A stretch of 64,000 nt of DNA from assembly GCA_005281725.1 (NCBI GenBank), contig SSBO01000008.1:1860001-1924000 (forward strand). The letters run 5' to 3'. Shown piece by piece: positions 42,201 through 54,022 of this stretch; the first letter of the stretch is position 1, and the number at the start of each line of letters is the position of its first letter. This DNA comes from Wuchereria bancrofti (Eukaryota > Nematoda > Chromadorea > Rhabditida > Onchocercidae). A model generated the notes under the pieces. It searched no databases. It was not told where the DNA came from and saw only the letters and a program-made list of their open reading frames with translations. The position numbers and the translations under genes were made by a program.

Positions 42201-45200
42201 TGTAGCCAAGAAAGATCTTCATTTTCTATCAAAATCAGAAACTGTAATTTTTAGTAAAAATGTCTTTCAAGAATTACAAATATTGTTTGAATTACTAGAA
42301 TACAAATGAGTTATTAAATAATCTATTTTTTTTGGAATGAATTTATGGAATTTTGTTGAATGAAATTCTAATTCATTTGAAATTTCTAATTAATTAAGAA
42401 ATTAGTTAATTGTTTAGGTACAATTTAAACCAGGCGAAAAGATCAAGGAAATTTACATAGATTTGGTGGAAGGTGCAATGTGGCAATTTGGTGATGTATT
42501 CTACGTTCGCTTGAAACTGGTAGGAAATTTTATAGGTAGGATTAATTCCAGTAATATAATTTCTCTTCTAGAAACGATTGAAATAGTATCCTCTGCAGCA
42601 ATTCTGAGCAATCTTTGATTTATTTTATTGCCAAATTAACAATTACTAATATTTGTTCATAATTTAAAAATTTTTATTACTACCTTCAAAGTTATTTCAA
42701 AGTTTGTAAATTCATAGATATATCACTAATTGTAGTGGCCAAATTAACAATTACTAATATTTGTTCATAATTTAAAAATTTTTATTACTACCTTCAAAGA
42801 GATATCACTAATTATAGTGATCAATTTTAAATTCTATTAATTTATAGCTTGAAAATGATCAAAAAAACATAATTGGAGAGATAAATGTTGCAAGAGTTCA
42901 ATTCATTGATGATTCTTCAACTTTAATCACTAAACCAATGGTACAATTCGTCAAAAATAATTATGTAAGACTTTTTTCTTTTTTTTTTTTAAAAGCTATA
43001 AGAAATCAATTGTATTGATTAATTCACTTACAAATTTCTAATTTTAGGTTGTGAAAGAAAATCAAAAATATGTACGAGCTTTTGTTACCTGTTCTGGTTA
43101 TCACAATGAATGCAAAACATTCAATGTTTATTATAAAACAGAAGCTGTCACAGCTAAATGTGACAAAGATTATAAAGGAATTACTAATGGTGTTTTAACA
43201 TTTATGAATAATGAATATGAAAAATATATCGATGTAAGAATATTTGATGATATGAATGAGGAAAAAGATGAAACATTTAATATACATCTTATTGCTTCTA
43301 CAGAAGGTAAAATATTATTAATTACTAATTTATTTTATTTTGAATAATTTGACAAATACATTATTTCACATATTTATTGCATAAAGTTTTTATTTTATAT
43401 AATTTTCAAAATAATTAAATAATTTTCTTTCTTTTTGTTTTTTTCAGACGTAACAATTGGACCAAATAAATGTGCTGTAATTACAATTATATGTGATGAT
43501 AATGTATTAAAAAATATGATGAATATACGAAAATTAACATCATATTATTTTAAGCAAGCAACATATGAATCTAATACATGGCTAGAACATGTAAATTCTT
43601 TTTTTTTTTAAATGTATCAATTATTTAAATATTAAAGTTTAATAAATAATTCTCAAAATATTTCATAAAACTATTTATGAACCATAATGTTTAATTGTTA
43701 TATTTTATACAATTCGATTCAATTTATCATTTTAATGAGATAATTTCTTAGCTTATTTCATTTCAATTATCATTTTAATGAGATAATTTCTTAGCTTATT
43801 TCATTTCAATTATCATTTTAATGAGATAATTTCTTAGCTTATTTCATTTCAATTATCATTTTAATGAGATAATTTCTTAGCTTATTTCATTTCAATTATC
43901 ATTTTAATGAGATAATTTCTTATCTTATTTCATTTCAATTATCATTTTAATGAGATAATTTTTTAGCTTATTCAAGCGACAAGTGTCAATGCTGGTGACA
44001 TTGAGAATGCAACATTGATAGATTGTATGCTTCACATTTTATCATTTCCATGGAAAGTTATAGCAGCTTTAATTCCGCCAACTACACTTCTGGGCGGATG
44101 GTTATCCTTTTTTTGTGCGCTAATTGTAATTGGTTTTATCACTGCTATCATAGGTTAATTTTAGCTTCTTTTTTTTTTTCATTCTTGAATATTATCACTT
44201 TCGTACAGTGATAAATTTTTGAGAAAATTTCTTTTTAAGTAATTTTTGAGTAATAAATCGATACACATTTTATGTTATAAAATTGAAATTTAGTTAATTA
44301 TACTGGAAAAAAGTTTTTTTTTTTGAAATCACAAATTTATTGTATGCAAAATAGAAAAAATGGATTTGTAAAATTAATTATGAATTCAGGTGATCTGGCA
44401 AGTATACTTGGTTGTATGATTGGTTTAAAAGATGCTGTTACAGCGATAACTTTAGTTGCATTAGGTACTAGTTTACCGGATACATTTGCATCAAAAATTG
44501 CAGCTCAAAATGTATGTTTAATTTACTTTTTAACTTTTCATTTACATATTACTTACTTTTCTTTTACTTAATCAGTTCACGTAGTATTTCTATTTTCTTA
44601 TCATCAATATAATATATACCTTCGAATTTTTCATCATATTGTTATGATAAAGTAATTTAACTACATTCCTTCTAGTAAATGTAATTAATTATTTATACAT
44701 ATTATGGAAAAGAATTTCAATGATTAAAATTTATCAAAAAGTAAATCTGTTAAATATGGTACATATTTTTTTTTTTTTTTTTTACATTATTTCAGTTGAA
44801 ATTTTAAAAAGCATTTTAGGATGCAACAGCTGATAATGCTATCGGTAATATAACAGGTTCCAATGCTGTAAACGTATTCCTTGGACTTGGCTTACCATGG
44901 ACTATTGCTGCCATATATTGGTCCATTAAAAATGAATCATTTATTGTCAATGCTGGCAATTTAGGCTTCAGGTTTTTGTATAATTTTATTAGTATAATTT
45001 AAACTAACATATGCTATTACTTGTTTATTTCAAAAATTAAACATCATTCTGGAGTATTACTTTTAATTCATTATCATCATATTTATAAGTTTTAAATTCG
45101 ATTCATATTATTTATATTATAGTAATAATTTTAGTGTTACAATATTTATGGCTACATCTATAATTTGCATATTATTGCTAGTAGCTCGACGAATTTTGGC

Positions 45201-45330
45201 ATTTTTTGGAAAAGGTGAACTTGGTGGCCCAATAGGACCGAAAATTCTCAGTGCTTTAATTCTCATTATTCTTTGGTTGAGTTATGTATTGTTATCAGCT
45301 TTGCAAATCTATAATTACATTTCTATTTGA
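39256..45330 (+). CDS. NCX-type Na+/Ca2+ exchanger
   Basis: Plasma-membrane exchanger of Na+ for Ca2+. Seventeen exons: 39256-39443, 39632-39740, 39927-40023, 40266-40408, 40729-40968, 41220-41351, 41606-41735, 41818-41888, 42142-42243, 42418-42519, 42848-42964, 43048-43306, 43448-43590, 43967-44153, 44390-44511, 44820-44971, 45135-45330; 829 residues. The alpha-1 repeat has [12 protein letters not shown] (about residues 99-110) and the alpha-2 repeat [13 protein letters not shown] (about 695-710). The large cytosolic loop carries two Calx-beta domains, roughly 347-475 and 480-600. The C-terminus GGPIGPK plus the last helix is typical of NCX rather than NCKX. The first ATG gives [12 protein letters not shown], which aligns after the usual signal peptide, so an upstream N-terminal exon is probably missing. 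Exon 17 could also start nine bases earlier, adding three residues. Calx-beta 1 appears to lack several Ca2+ ligands (see findings). Confidence 0.93.
42630..42818. repeat. 108-bp tandem duplication in an ncx intron
   Basis: A 62-base block at 42630-42691 recurs without change at 42738-42799, and both copies are followed or accompanied by an ATATCACTAATT segment. It lies in intron 10. Confidence 0.9.
43709..43966. repeat. 43-bp tandem repeat, 6 copies, with splice acceptors
   Basis: Six units with exact 43-base spacing. TTAG cores lie at 43748, 43791, 43834, 43877, 43920 (mutated to TTAT) and 43963. The unit contains TTAATGAGATAATTTCTTAG. The last copy provides the AG acceptor of ncx exon 14 at 43967. 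Confidence 0.95.
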
Positions 45331-47146
45331 TACAATTATGTAATAATATTCTGATGAATTATTTTGAACATTGAGGAAAACAAACTTTTGTAGCTTCTCT
45401 CTAAAAAAATTTAGCAATAAGAAATATTGTGATAGATAAAAACAGTTGATTAATTTAGATGTAATTCTTGCAGTAATTATCATTTCATTTATCAATTTGA
45501 AATCAATATTGTGTTATTGTCTTAAATTTCATACAAGAATCTCATCATTTTGCTTCCAGTATTTTTTTTTTTCGCAGCATTTCTCAGCATTTATACTTCA
45601 AAGCTTATTATGCATATTTGTAATTTCTGATAATATTTTCATGTTTTAATTGTTGTTAATGAATGAAATTTAAATAAATATATGCTCAGTATAGTACCAA
45701 AGTAACACCATTATATGATCAACAGATAATAAGAGTTAGAGATTGTATAAACTGTAAAAAAAAAAAATTTATCACAATATTGAAAATTAATCGTGGGATT
45801 GAAATATGAAATAAGATCAACTTTTGAATATCTCACGATAGTGAAATTTTTTTCTAAACTTCGAAACATTTCACGTTTCATAGTGAAATGTTTAGAAGTT
45901 GATGTAGCACAAGAAATTTTCATCTCAAACGAGAATAATGCATTATTGATTGAAGCTAAGAATTCATTCCATCACATATGAGAATTCAGGAAAAAAAAAA
46001 AAAGAATCAACCACTGTGTCAGAATTTCTTTTTGAAATCATTTTTTCTATTAATATGAATTCATTTCTTTAATCGATAATTTACCTTAAAGATCTCTGTT
46101 GAATATTACGACAATATGAAAGTAAAAAAAAAAAAATTGTAAAAAATTATCTAATTTAAGAATTTATGTGACATCGTGATAAAACAGAACGAATTTAAAA
46201 TATGTTTACAAATTTTTTAAGGGCTCTAAACGGCAATGATTTTTAAAAAAAAGATAATGAACAACAACAAAATAAATTTCCCATTTCATGACAAATTCAA
46301 TCTACTTTCCGATTTTCGCAAGAAATTGTAGATGACTTCAAAAACCCGAAGTAAATTGCTGATGAGAAGCTGTTCTGTTTGTCGAGAGTCTTGAAAGTCT
46401 TCCAATAAACAAATATGATCTAATCCATAAACAACAAAACTTTAATAGTCTACTGGGTACATCGAAAACAGTATCTCTTCTGCTATCTTAAAAAACTTGC
46501 ATTTAAGCAATTCTGCTTCTGACTTATTCAGAAAGCAGTTCTTTTTCAGGTCAAACAATCATAGTTCCTTTTAAGCTCTTTTATTTGTTCAATAAAACCG
46601 TTCCTATATAAATTCAAAATTTTTATAAAATTTAATCCTACCTTACGTTTATTCCGTTATTCTCCTAAGGTTTCTCTAAAATGTAAAAGATCGAAATCGT
46701 GAAACAATGGAATATTTGATAATACAGCTATAGAAATACGCTTAAGTCGCAAAACACTTGCATGTTATTGCGTTAATTTCTGTCATTTTCAGTCTTATTA
46801 ATATTACTATATATATTACTACCAAACTGTAACACACCAAGCGTACGTACACGGATACATACACGCAAACACACGCACGTGAGGCATGTACACCTACACG
46901 TTACTAGCATCGCTTAAAGAATTTTTAAAGAATTATAGAGCTACAAGATACGTAAAATTTTTGAAGCTGGCATTATGCCAACTAAGCACAGAACTTTTGG
47001 ACTTTTGGGTAGAATTTGGACATCGATGGTTGTTTATGTGGGCGATGATAATTTGATATGATAATTGGTGTGATAATTTCAGTGTTGTTTAAATTTGATT
47101 AGCTGATAGTTGACAGAGGCGCACTCATCGAGGACAACTGCTCAAG
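45331..47146. other. Intergenic region between ncx and rps-12
   Basis: Includes the ncx 3' UTR, with an AATAAA at about 45673-45678, an imperfect hairpin at 45857-45900, A-rich runs and a CA/ACGT-rich stretch near 46830-46910. The last 150 bases are likely the rps-12 promoter and leader. No exon was recognised. Confidence 0.5.
45857..45900. repeat. Hairpin with 18-bp arms
   Basis: Arms 45857-45874 and 45883-45900 are inverted copies with one mismatch, around an 8-base loop. Confidence 0.85.
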
Positions 47147-48165
47147 ATGGAAGCAGGAGGGTTTGTGATTTGCAGTTTATTTGTACAGTTTTATTCCCTC
47201 AGAAATTCAAAATTTGAAGTTTTATAAGAAATATTTGAAACTAATTTAAAACTCTATTAAAGCCATAAATTGACTTGCTTTCTTTTCATGATAGATTTTT
47301 CAGAGATGAGACACAAGTGCAAGTTCCACCAACCGAAACAGCAGCAGCTGCAGTAGACGAAAAATTAGACGTTAAAACTGCACTACGAAGAGCTCTGAAA
47401 TCAGCAATCGTTATGGATGGAGTAGCGAAAGGTCTTCATGAAGCTGCTAAAGCTCTTGATAAGTATAATTTTGAGATAACTTTAAGCCTTCGTACTAAAT
47501 TCTTCCTCTTCGTTTTCTATTTCAATCACTAATTGTGAGCAGTAGTGAATTGGAATGGTGCTAAAACACGGACTGTTGAGTATTTTATCAATATAACTTA
47601 ATACAACTGATTAAAAGCTTCAGGCGTCAGGCGTATTTTTGTGTGTTGGCTGAGAATTGTGATGAGCCAATGTATACAAAATTGGTGGAAGCATTATGCA
47701 ATGAACATCAGATACCTCTGGTTAGAATTAAAGACAAAAAACAGCTAGGGGAATGGATTGCTCTATGCAAATACGATAAAGAGGGAAAAGCTCGAAAGGT
47801 TCAAATTTAACGCTTATGTTAACTGTGTGAGAGTGCAATAATTTCAGCTGTACCAAAAGATTTGTGAATTTATTGAGAGTGAGCCAAATTTTACTACCTA
47901 GTGGTAATTCGTTTTACCTGTGAGAAAATAGTTTTGACCATTTAACGATCTTACAAACATTGGATTCTGGTAGTATAGGTCGTTAGCACAGGCTTCGTTG
48001 TATTCTCTTTTCTATGGCTTTACAAAGCTATCTGCACTGTAAGCACATAGATAATTTATATTTCAGGTAGTGGGATGCTCATGTGTAGTTGTTCGTGACT
48101 ATGGCCAAGATGATGCCGCACGAGCATTTCTTCAGGAGTATTTTGATAGTCAAAAGAAGAGCTAA
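47147..48165 (+). CDS. rps-12: 40S ribosomal protein eS12
   Basis: Component of the small ribosomal subunit. Four exons, 47147-47160, 47304-47462, 47624-47798 and 48067-48165, encode 148 residues, slightly longer than usual because of an acidic, Ala-rich N-terminal extension. Family runs are [53 protein letters not shown] and [13 protein letters not shown]. The start is the tiny exon MEAGG, which joins in frame to GDETQV, as in nematode homologues. An earlier acceptor in front of ATTTTTCAG would also keep the frame but is weaker. The exon 3 donor is GTTCAA. It is followed at 474 bases by the PBDC1-like gene on the same strand. Intron 3 may host a snoRNA. Confidence 0.97.
47943..47993 (+). ncRNA. 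Possible H/ACA snoRNA 3' hairpin in rps-12 intron 3
   Basis: TAACGAT (47943-47949) pairs with GTCGTTA (47979-47985). It closes a loop of 29 bases and is followed after two bases by ACA at 47988-47990, the expected place of an ACA box. A-rich sequence just upstream (AGAAAATAG, about 47923-47931) could serve as H box. Vertebrate RPS12 introns host snoRNAs, which fits. The 5' hairpin was not clearly seen. Confidence 0.3.
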
Positions 48166-48215
48166 TGCCTATTGTTTGTTTATTGTTTGTATTGAAGGGA
48201 TTTTTTTGTTGACTC

Positions 48216-48221
48216 AATAAA
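48216..48221 (+). promoter_or_regulatory. Poly(A) signal of rps-12
   Basis: AATAAA 51 bases after the rps-12 stop codon. Confidence 0.7.
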
Positions 48222-48626
48222 CTATCTCTAGAAATGTGTTTGTTACACATGCAAGAAGTCTTTTCGCTAATAATTTTATCGTAACAAAAGTAGGAGACTT
48301 ACAATGTTCACGAAAAAAACGATGATAGCTTAGTTCTCCAGTGTTTTGGATTGCAGCTAATGGTTTCTTACGTTAAGATTTCCATAAATATAAGATGTGT
48401 GATTGTTTTTGTATTCTGGATGCATCTATTGTTGGTATTCATGGAACATTCCCTGCAGATTGATAATTTTCCTGAAATGATGAAGGTGTAGCAGTGGATG
48501 ATTTGAAGCTGAACTTGAAGCTGCTGATAAGGAGCGTAGATATTGGTGCATGTGCGAGTCTTTCTGGTTCTCAGCAAGTGAAGGATTTTTAGGGGAGTTG
48601 TGTCGATAAAAGTATCTGAAAAACTA

Positions 48627-48637
48627 TTATTTTGCAG
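48627..48637 (+). promoter_or_regulatory. Candidate trans-splice acceptor
   Basis: A strong TTATTTTGCAG ends one base before the ATG of the PBDC1-like gene, with no upstream exon needed. This is the arrangement expected for spliced-leader addition in nematodes. Confidence 0.6.
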
Positions 48638-48638
48638 A

Positions 48639-49636
48639 ATGACCAAATCAGATGAGCCTTCATCTGTTACAATGGAGGAAGTTTCATATGGAGCCGAGGA
48701 ATATACCAATGATCCTTCATTCGAAATTGCTTGGGCTGTTAAGGTGTCATTTCTATATTGATCGTTTTACAAATACCTAAATTTCCAATGTTGTCTTTGT
48801 TATCATTTTCTTTCAATTTTTACTCCTAATAGTAGTACTTCATAATCTCTTAAATGTGATCCATTACAGGCTGCTGAAAGGGCGAATGTTCATATGAATT
48901 TGTTGCTCACTTGCAATACCAAAGAGTTAACGATGCATAAAAAATGCAGTATCATTTATGACAAATTTCGAGAGCTCTTTCCAGAGATGAGTGTTGAGAA
49001 GGTAGGTCCTGATCTGATCACATGAATCAATAAAATGATATGTCATACGGGTTATCTTATTTCTAATGTTCTGTCCATAAATAAAGTATATGAACATTTT
49101 CAGGTAACAGAAATAGAATTAAAGGGTGAAAATAAGCAACGGTGGTTTACATTCTGCGAGTATTTTAAAGAAGAAGTAGAAGATTATAATCTTGCAACAA
49201 TCATGAGGATAAGAGTCGATGGTGCTTATAGCGAATCAAATACAATTATTGTTCCTAAGGTAATAGACCTGATTTCATTTGCTCTTCTGCCATACAGATC
49301 TTCTGCCATACAAAAGGCATATGCGTGAAAGTCTAGCGTAAACGATAAGATATTATTGCTATTAATTAAAATCGGCAATAATTTACAAGGAATATTCTGC
49401 TGATATAGAAAAACTAACGTGATTGTGGTTTTGTCAGCAGGTGAGTAGCTTACGTTTAACGAATGTTTATTTTTCTCAAACTTGATTTTGGCTTTGAAAC
49501 TAACTCCTTATATTTTTAGATAATTTTCCTGGCTGTGGAGATTGCACGAAACAAGGAAGGTTTAAATGAAAGATGTAAGGAAAGTTTTAAAATGGAACAT
49601 GAAAAAATCAGACGTGAAGGAGGGAATATTTGTTAG
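48639..49636 (+). CDS. PBDC1-like conserved protein
   Basis: Member of the PBDC1 (polysaccharide biosynthesis domain-containing 1, YPL225W-like) family of small conserved eukaryotic proteins. Yeast YPL225W assists folding of nascent translation factors; the name gives a wrong idea of function. Four exons: 48639-48743, 48870-49001, 49104-49259, 49520-49636, all joined at phase 0; 169 residues. Recognisable runs are NDPSFEIAWAVKAAERANVH, YDKFRELFPEM, CEYFKEEVEDYNLATIMRIR, YSESNTIIVPKI and FLAVEIARNKEGLN. The length and order fit the family. AATAAA lies at 49769-49774. Confidence 0.88.
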
Positions 49637-50426
49637 AAGTTATTACATACTGTTCATCTTTAATGCTTGAATTGCTATTCTGTGCTCATTTGTTTTACAA
49701 ATTCATAAATTTTCAAGGCAAATTTCTTTTTTGTTATAGTTGCGTCATAACTTTAAGTGTAATCTCTGAATAAATCTTAAATCTTTGTTTCAAATTATTC
49801 ACTCGATTTTGATTGATGAACGGTTGTATTTTTTAAGCTCTTCTTGATCGTATTCAACGTTAAGAAAGAAGAAACTGATGTTGTAAAAAAAAAGTGGAGC
49901 TAAATGAATATAAAGATAAAATACATAAACTTTTTTCTGCAAGAATTGGAAATTTGTTATTCGTTTTGTTCTAAGTTTGTTATTCGCCTTTTTGTTATGT
50001 ATTTGTTTTACATGATTTGATTTAATTCTGAGACGATATGAATGTTTGTTTCTTACTGTGTTAGCAAGTTTTCAAATATAAAAAAGATTCTTACACATTG
50101 TTGGTTGTTACTATTTTTTCTGTAAAATGCTGAAGAAGTAATATTGTAATTGGCTGCTTTAGATTTCTTTGGATATCTTCATACTAGTTATATCCAACCT
50201 TGTACAACTTTACTCTGTATGACAGCCTGATGATTTCTTTAAATTTGAGAAAGTTTGGGATGGGAAAAGTGGCTGTAAGTGATAAGAGCTTATAGGTAAG
50301 CGATCTAGTTGGATATTATTGGAAGTTCAGATACTATATGATTCTTATTGTTATTATATCAGAGTCATTTCTATTTATGTACACTTTCGGAGTTCACGAA
50401 ATTTAACCTATCATTTAAGGGATATT
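49637..50426. other. Intergenic region PBDC1 to npp-4
   Basis: 3' UTR of the PBDC1-like gene and the 5' flank of npp-4. A TATATCAG at about 50355-50362 could be the npp-4 trans-splice acceptor, about 65 bases before the ATG. Confidence 0.45.
49769..49774 (+). promoter_or_regulatory. Poly(A) signal of the PBDC1-like gene
   Basis: AATAAA about 130 bases after the stop codon. Confidence 0.6.
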
Positions 50427-53400
50427 ATGTCCGGTTTCACTTTCGGCGCACAGGGAACTGCCACTTCCACAACACCTGCTACAGGTAGTTTGTTTGGAGC
50501 TGCGTCCAAGCCATTGTTTGGCACTTCACCAGCTACCGTGCAAAATGCAGGTATGTATTTCGTAATTTAGCTATGCCTCAGTCAAGAATCTCGGTTCAAA
50601 TGAATTTACAGCCTAAAAAGTCCTCGCAAAATTTTCAAGTCCCTAAAGTTTCAGTCTTTATCTTTTGATTCATTTTTGTTTACCCGGTTATTTTTTCCAG
50701 GCACTGGTCTTTTTGGAGGATCGATATCTGCATCTGCAGTTTCCACAGCACCAGCAGGTGAAGTTTAAAGACATTTGATTGTAGTTTATTTTTATTTTAG
50801 ATCGCCGAAGCTGTCTTCGCTTATGTTATTATTTTTCAGGATCAATTGGCTCAATAGCGCCATCTGGTGGATTATTTGGAACACCTGCAAAAACTACGAC
50901 CGTTACAGGAAAGTTGTACATTAAATTAAAATGATTAGTTAAAATTTGCTTATTTACAGAACTGTTGTTTTAGGCGGTTTAATAGGTACCCCTGGTGTAG
51001 CTACAACTTCAACGGTTTGCGGACCTTTTGGAAATACATCAGTCACAACAACACCTACTTTATTTGGTGTTACACCTGCTACAACCGTTACCGGAAATCT
51101 TTTTGGAAAGCCAACAACGGGTATGTATACTGCTAATTTATGGGATTAACTTTTGTACTTTATTTTGAATACTGAATTGTGATTGGCTATGAAAGTGATG
51201 TTTCCTTTTTATTGCTTTATAATTCAGGCTTATTCAGTAGTCCAGCACCTGTTACAACTGCTTTAACTGGTGGACTTTTTGGCACAAGTGGAACACCGAC
51301 GGCTACAACTGGAGCAGGATTGGGAGGAACGGGTACGCTTGCGGCTACCGGTTTCATGTCCAGTAGTTTGGGTGTTGCCGGTGCTGCGGCGTCTGGAAAT
51401 CCACTGGAAGCTGAAGTACAACAAGTGGTTATGGATCTCTTTAATCTGTTGCGGTATGAATTTCTTGAATTTATTGCGGTAGCTTAATCATTATTTGATT
51501 TTGAAGATATTTACACCAATTATTATGATATTTTAGGGATCAAATTAAGAAAAACCACGAATTAAGTGTTGAATTTGCGATGAATAGCTCAGAGTCATGT
51601 TTGCATATGGATGAAAAGATAGAAGAATTGGTTGGGACACGTGTAAAGAACGCTGATGTTGTACGCAGAGTAAAAATCAGAGCGGAAGGTTACTTTTCAT
51701 TTAATGTCTAATTATATCAATCTTTATGAAATTTTTATACGTTTATTCCTTGGTTGAAATAGTATTCAAGACTTAGATTTTTGGTAACAAATAGACGTGG
51801 TAAAGAAAAAAGTATTGCTGAATTGAGCTGACCGAATGACTTTATCTTTTTGTTTTATTGGCTAATAATTCAGATACCAAGAGACCATTTATAATTGCTG
51901 ACAAAACTTTAGAATTACTTGAAAAAATGCAGCGAGATTTACGGGCAGCAGAACAAGTACGTCGACGGCAGAAAGAAATTTCAAAAAATCCACATTTCGG
52001 CCGAAAACAAGCATTCTCTTATTTACTAGCAGTTTGTATTGAACACGAAAATACCGTGCGAGAATTTTGGGAAACACTGCAATTACTTCAGGAAAGAATA
52101 GATGCAAAGTTAAATAAAGTTAGTTCTGCTTCAAAGCTACACTTTCTATGAACGTTTTCACCTAAATTTGGGACTATATTCCGAAATTTCAAAAAAAAAA
52201 AGATCTCTTTTGAAGGTTGTATATGAAATTAAAAAAATAAAAATAAAGAGTTATCTCCATCATTTGATTTTAGTTAGTAGTTTATATTCTGATTTAGTTA
52301 ATGAAGTCTTCTTATTCCAGTATAATCCTATAAATTTATTCCTTGAAAAAAAAAATACACTAGGATGGAATTGAAAATATTCTTTATAATAAAATTATTT
52401 TTGAAAAATGGTCCTCAATATAAATCTTTTTTAGAATTCGTTTTTGCAAATTTGATTTCTTTAGTTTTATTTCTGTTGTTAGAAACATTGGAATTTTTTT
52501 AGAAGGACATAACCACAAAGCAGGATCTACAGAAACATTTCGAACATTACGACCAAGCATTCAAAATTATCTGTTCTGATGTATATCGGTGTAAAATGGA
52601 AATCGAAGTACGTTTTTATTTCAGTTATGTCTTTTATTATTACTTCATTCGTCATCGAATATTTTGTTGATATTTATTATTGGCAGTTTTTTGCCTCGAA
52701 ATTCGTCTGTTCATTTTTTAAATATTACTTACACAATTATTTGCGTATGTTCATTTTTTAAATATTATTTGCACATTTCTGTAGGACCTGAAAGACGCAT
52801 TTTTGGAATATCAAAAGCGTAATGTTCCATATGCACCGAATCCATTTGAACGGCGGAAATCAAAGCATACTGAAAAACCAATTGGAGAAAAGAGATTCAC
52901 AGGTGAAAAATTTTTTAACTTTAGTTTCGTATCCTGAAAATCTAAGACGTTTAGAAGACTACATAAGTTCTCTTAGAGAAGGTCGATACAGTACTGCGCT
53001 AGGTTTTGTTCTTATACTTTTCATTTTGTCATTTCGGAATATTTTAGTTTTAAGCACAAATGCTTGTTTTGTAAGAAAAATTTCCACTAATTATATATGA
53101 TGAATTTAACTGTTTTAAGGCGCAGATGCGTTCCCTTCACAAATTACAATGATGAAAATTGGTGAAATGGCAAAATCTTCTTCAACAACTCAACAAACGA
53201 GTAAATTGATTTTTCTTTATGAACGATTTTTTTTTTCTTTTTTTGATCATACTTCAAGTTCTTAATCTCATATCAAGTACTTAGCAAATTGAAATTTTGA
53301 TGTTATAGCAGCAGTAAGCGGATTTGGCACATCGGGTTCGTTGTTTGGCTCGAAAACTTTCGATAGTCCTGCCTTTTCTTTCAATCCATCAGCCACAAAT

Positions 53401-54022
53401 ACAACCACACCGTTATTCAAACCTTTCTCCAGTACTAATCCAGCACCAGCTCCTCTTTTCGGTATGGAATTTTTATTGTTTTCGGTTATTTGTCGATCTT
53501 AATTTGTGTAGAATTAGCGAGGAATAATTATATCAAAGGGTCATTTTCCGGTGCTTATACTTTTTTAAATTCGAAATATTAAGAAAAAAAGAGAATCAAG
53601 AAAAAAGCTTGGTGAGCGCAGACGTAACCAGCGGAAGCGCCAAACGTTCTCAGCAGTGATCTAATAGTAAATTTATTGTTTCTTTATTCTTTACTCATCC
53701 TGTTTTTTTTTGTGCATTTTTTTTCCGCATAGTCTTATTCATTCTTCTTCACTCGGTTGATTTGTGTCTAAAATTTTTTTTTGTCTTTTCAAGTCTGAAA
53801 AACTTTCGTTAGCATTAACCTTTTCTTGAAAGCTAAAATAATGTTGACAGTGTCAAATAGTAATGTACATTTCCATAGTTTTCAGGTACCTTAGCGACAT
53901 CAACAGCGGAGCCAGCACCTGCACCAGCAACAACAACATCTTTTACTTTTGGAAATACATTGAACTCATCAGTTAGTGGCACATTATTTGGTGGAAGCGC
54001 TAGTAAACCCTTCGGTCGATAA
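50427..54022 (+). CDS. npp-4: Nucleoporin Nup58 (NPP-4)
   Basis: FG nucleoporin of the central transport channel, partner of Nup54 and Nup62. Twelve exons: 50427-50550, 50701-50757, 50840-50912, 50960-51120, 51228-51453, 51537-51688, 51874-52118, 52503-52607, 52785-52902, 53126-53200, 53309-53461, 53886-54022; 541 residues. The N-terminal third (about 1-190) is Thr/Ala/Gly-rich with FG motifs (GSLFGAA, GLFGGS, GGLFGT, GNLFGK). The middle (about 215-430) is alpha-helical, with RRRQKEISKNPHF, FWETLQLLQERIDAKL and LKDAFLEYQKRNV aligning to the coiled-coil region of Nup58. The C-terminus returns to FG repeats and ends KPFGR. The exon 3/4 junction has two equivalent donors (GTTGTA or GTACAT), and exon 10 could start at TTAAG or GCGCAG; all options keep the frame. 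Confidence 0.9.

Larger units (their letters stand above)
48166..48638. other. Short intergenic region rps-12 to PBDC1
   Basis: Holds the rps-12 3' end and the leader of the next gene. The open frame on the minus strand at 48368-48709 runs across the PBDC1 start and is a shadow. Confidence 0.6.

Noticed and set aside
53584..53660. Alternative basic C-terminal exon of npp-4
   Set aside because: None of the available AG acceptors joins it in phase with exon 11.
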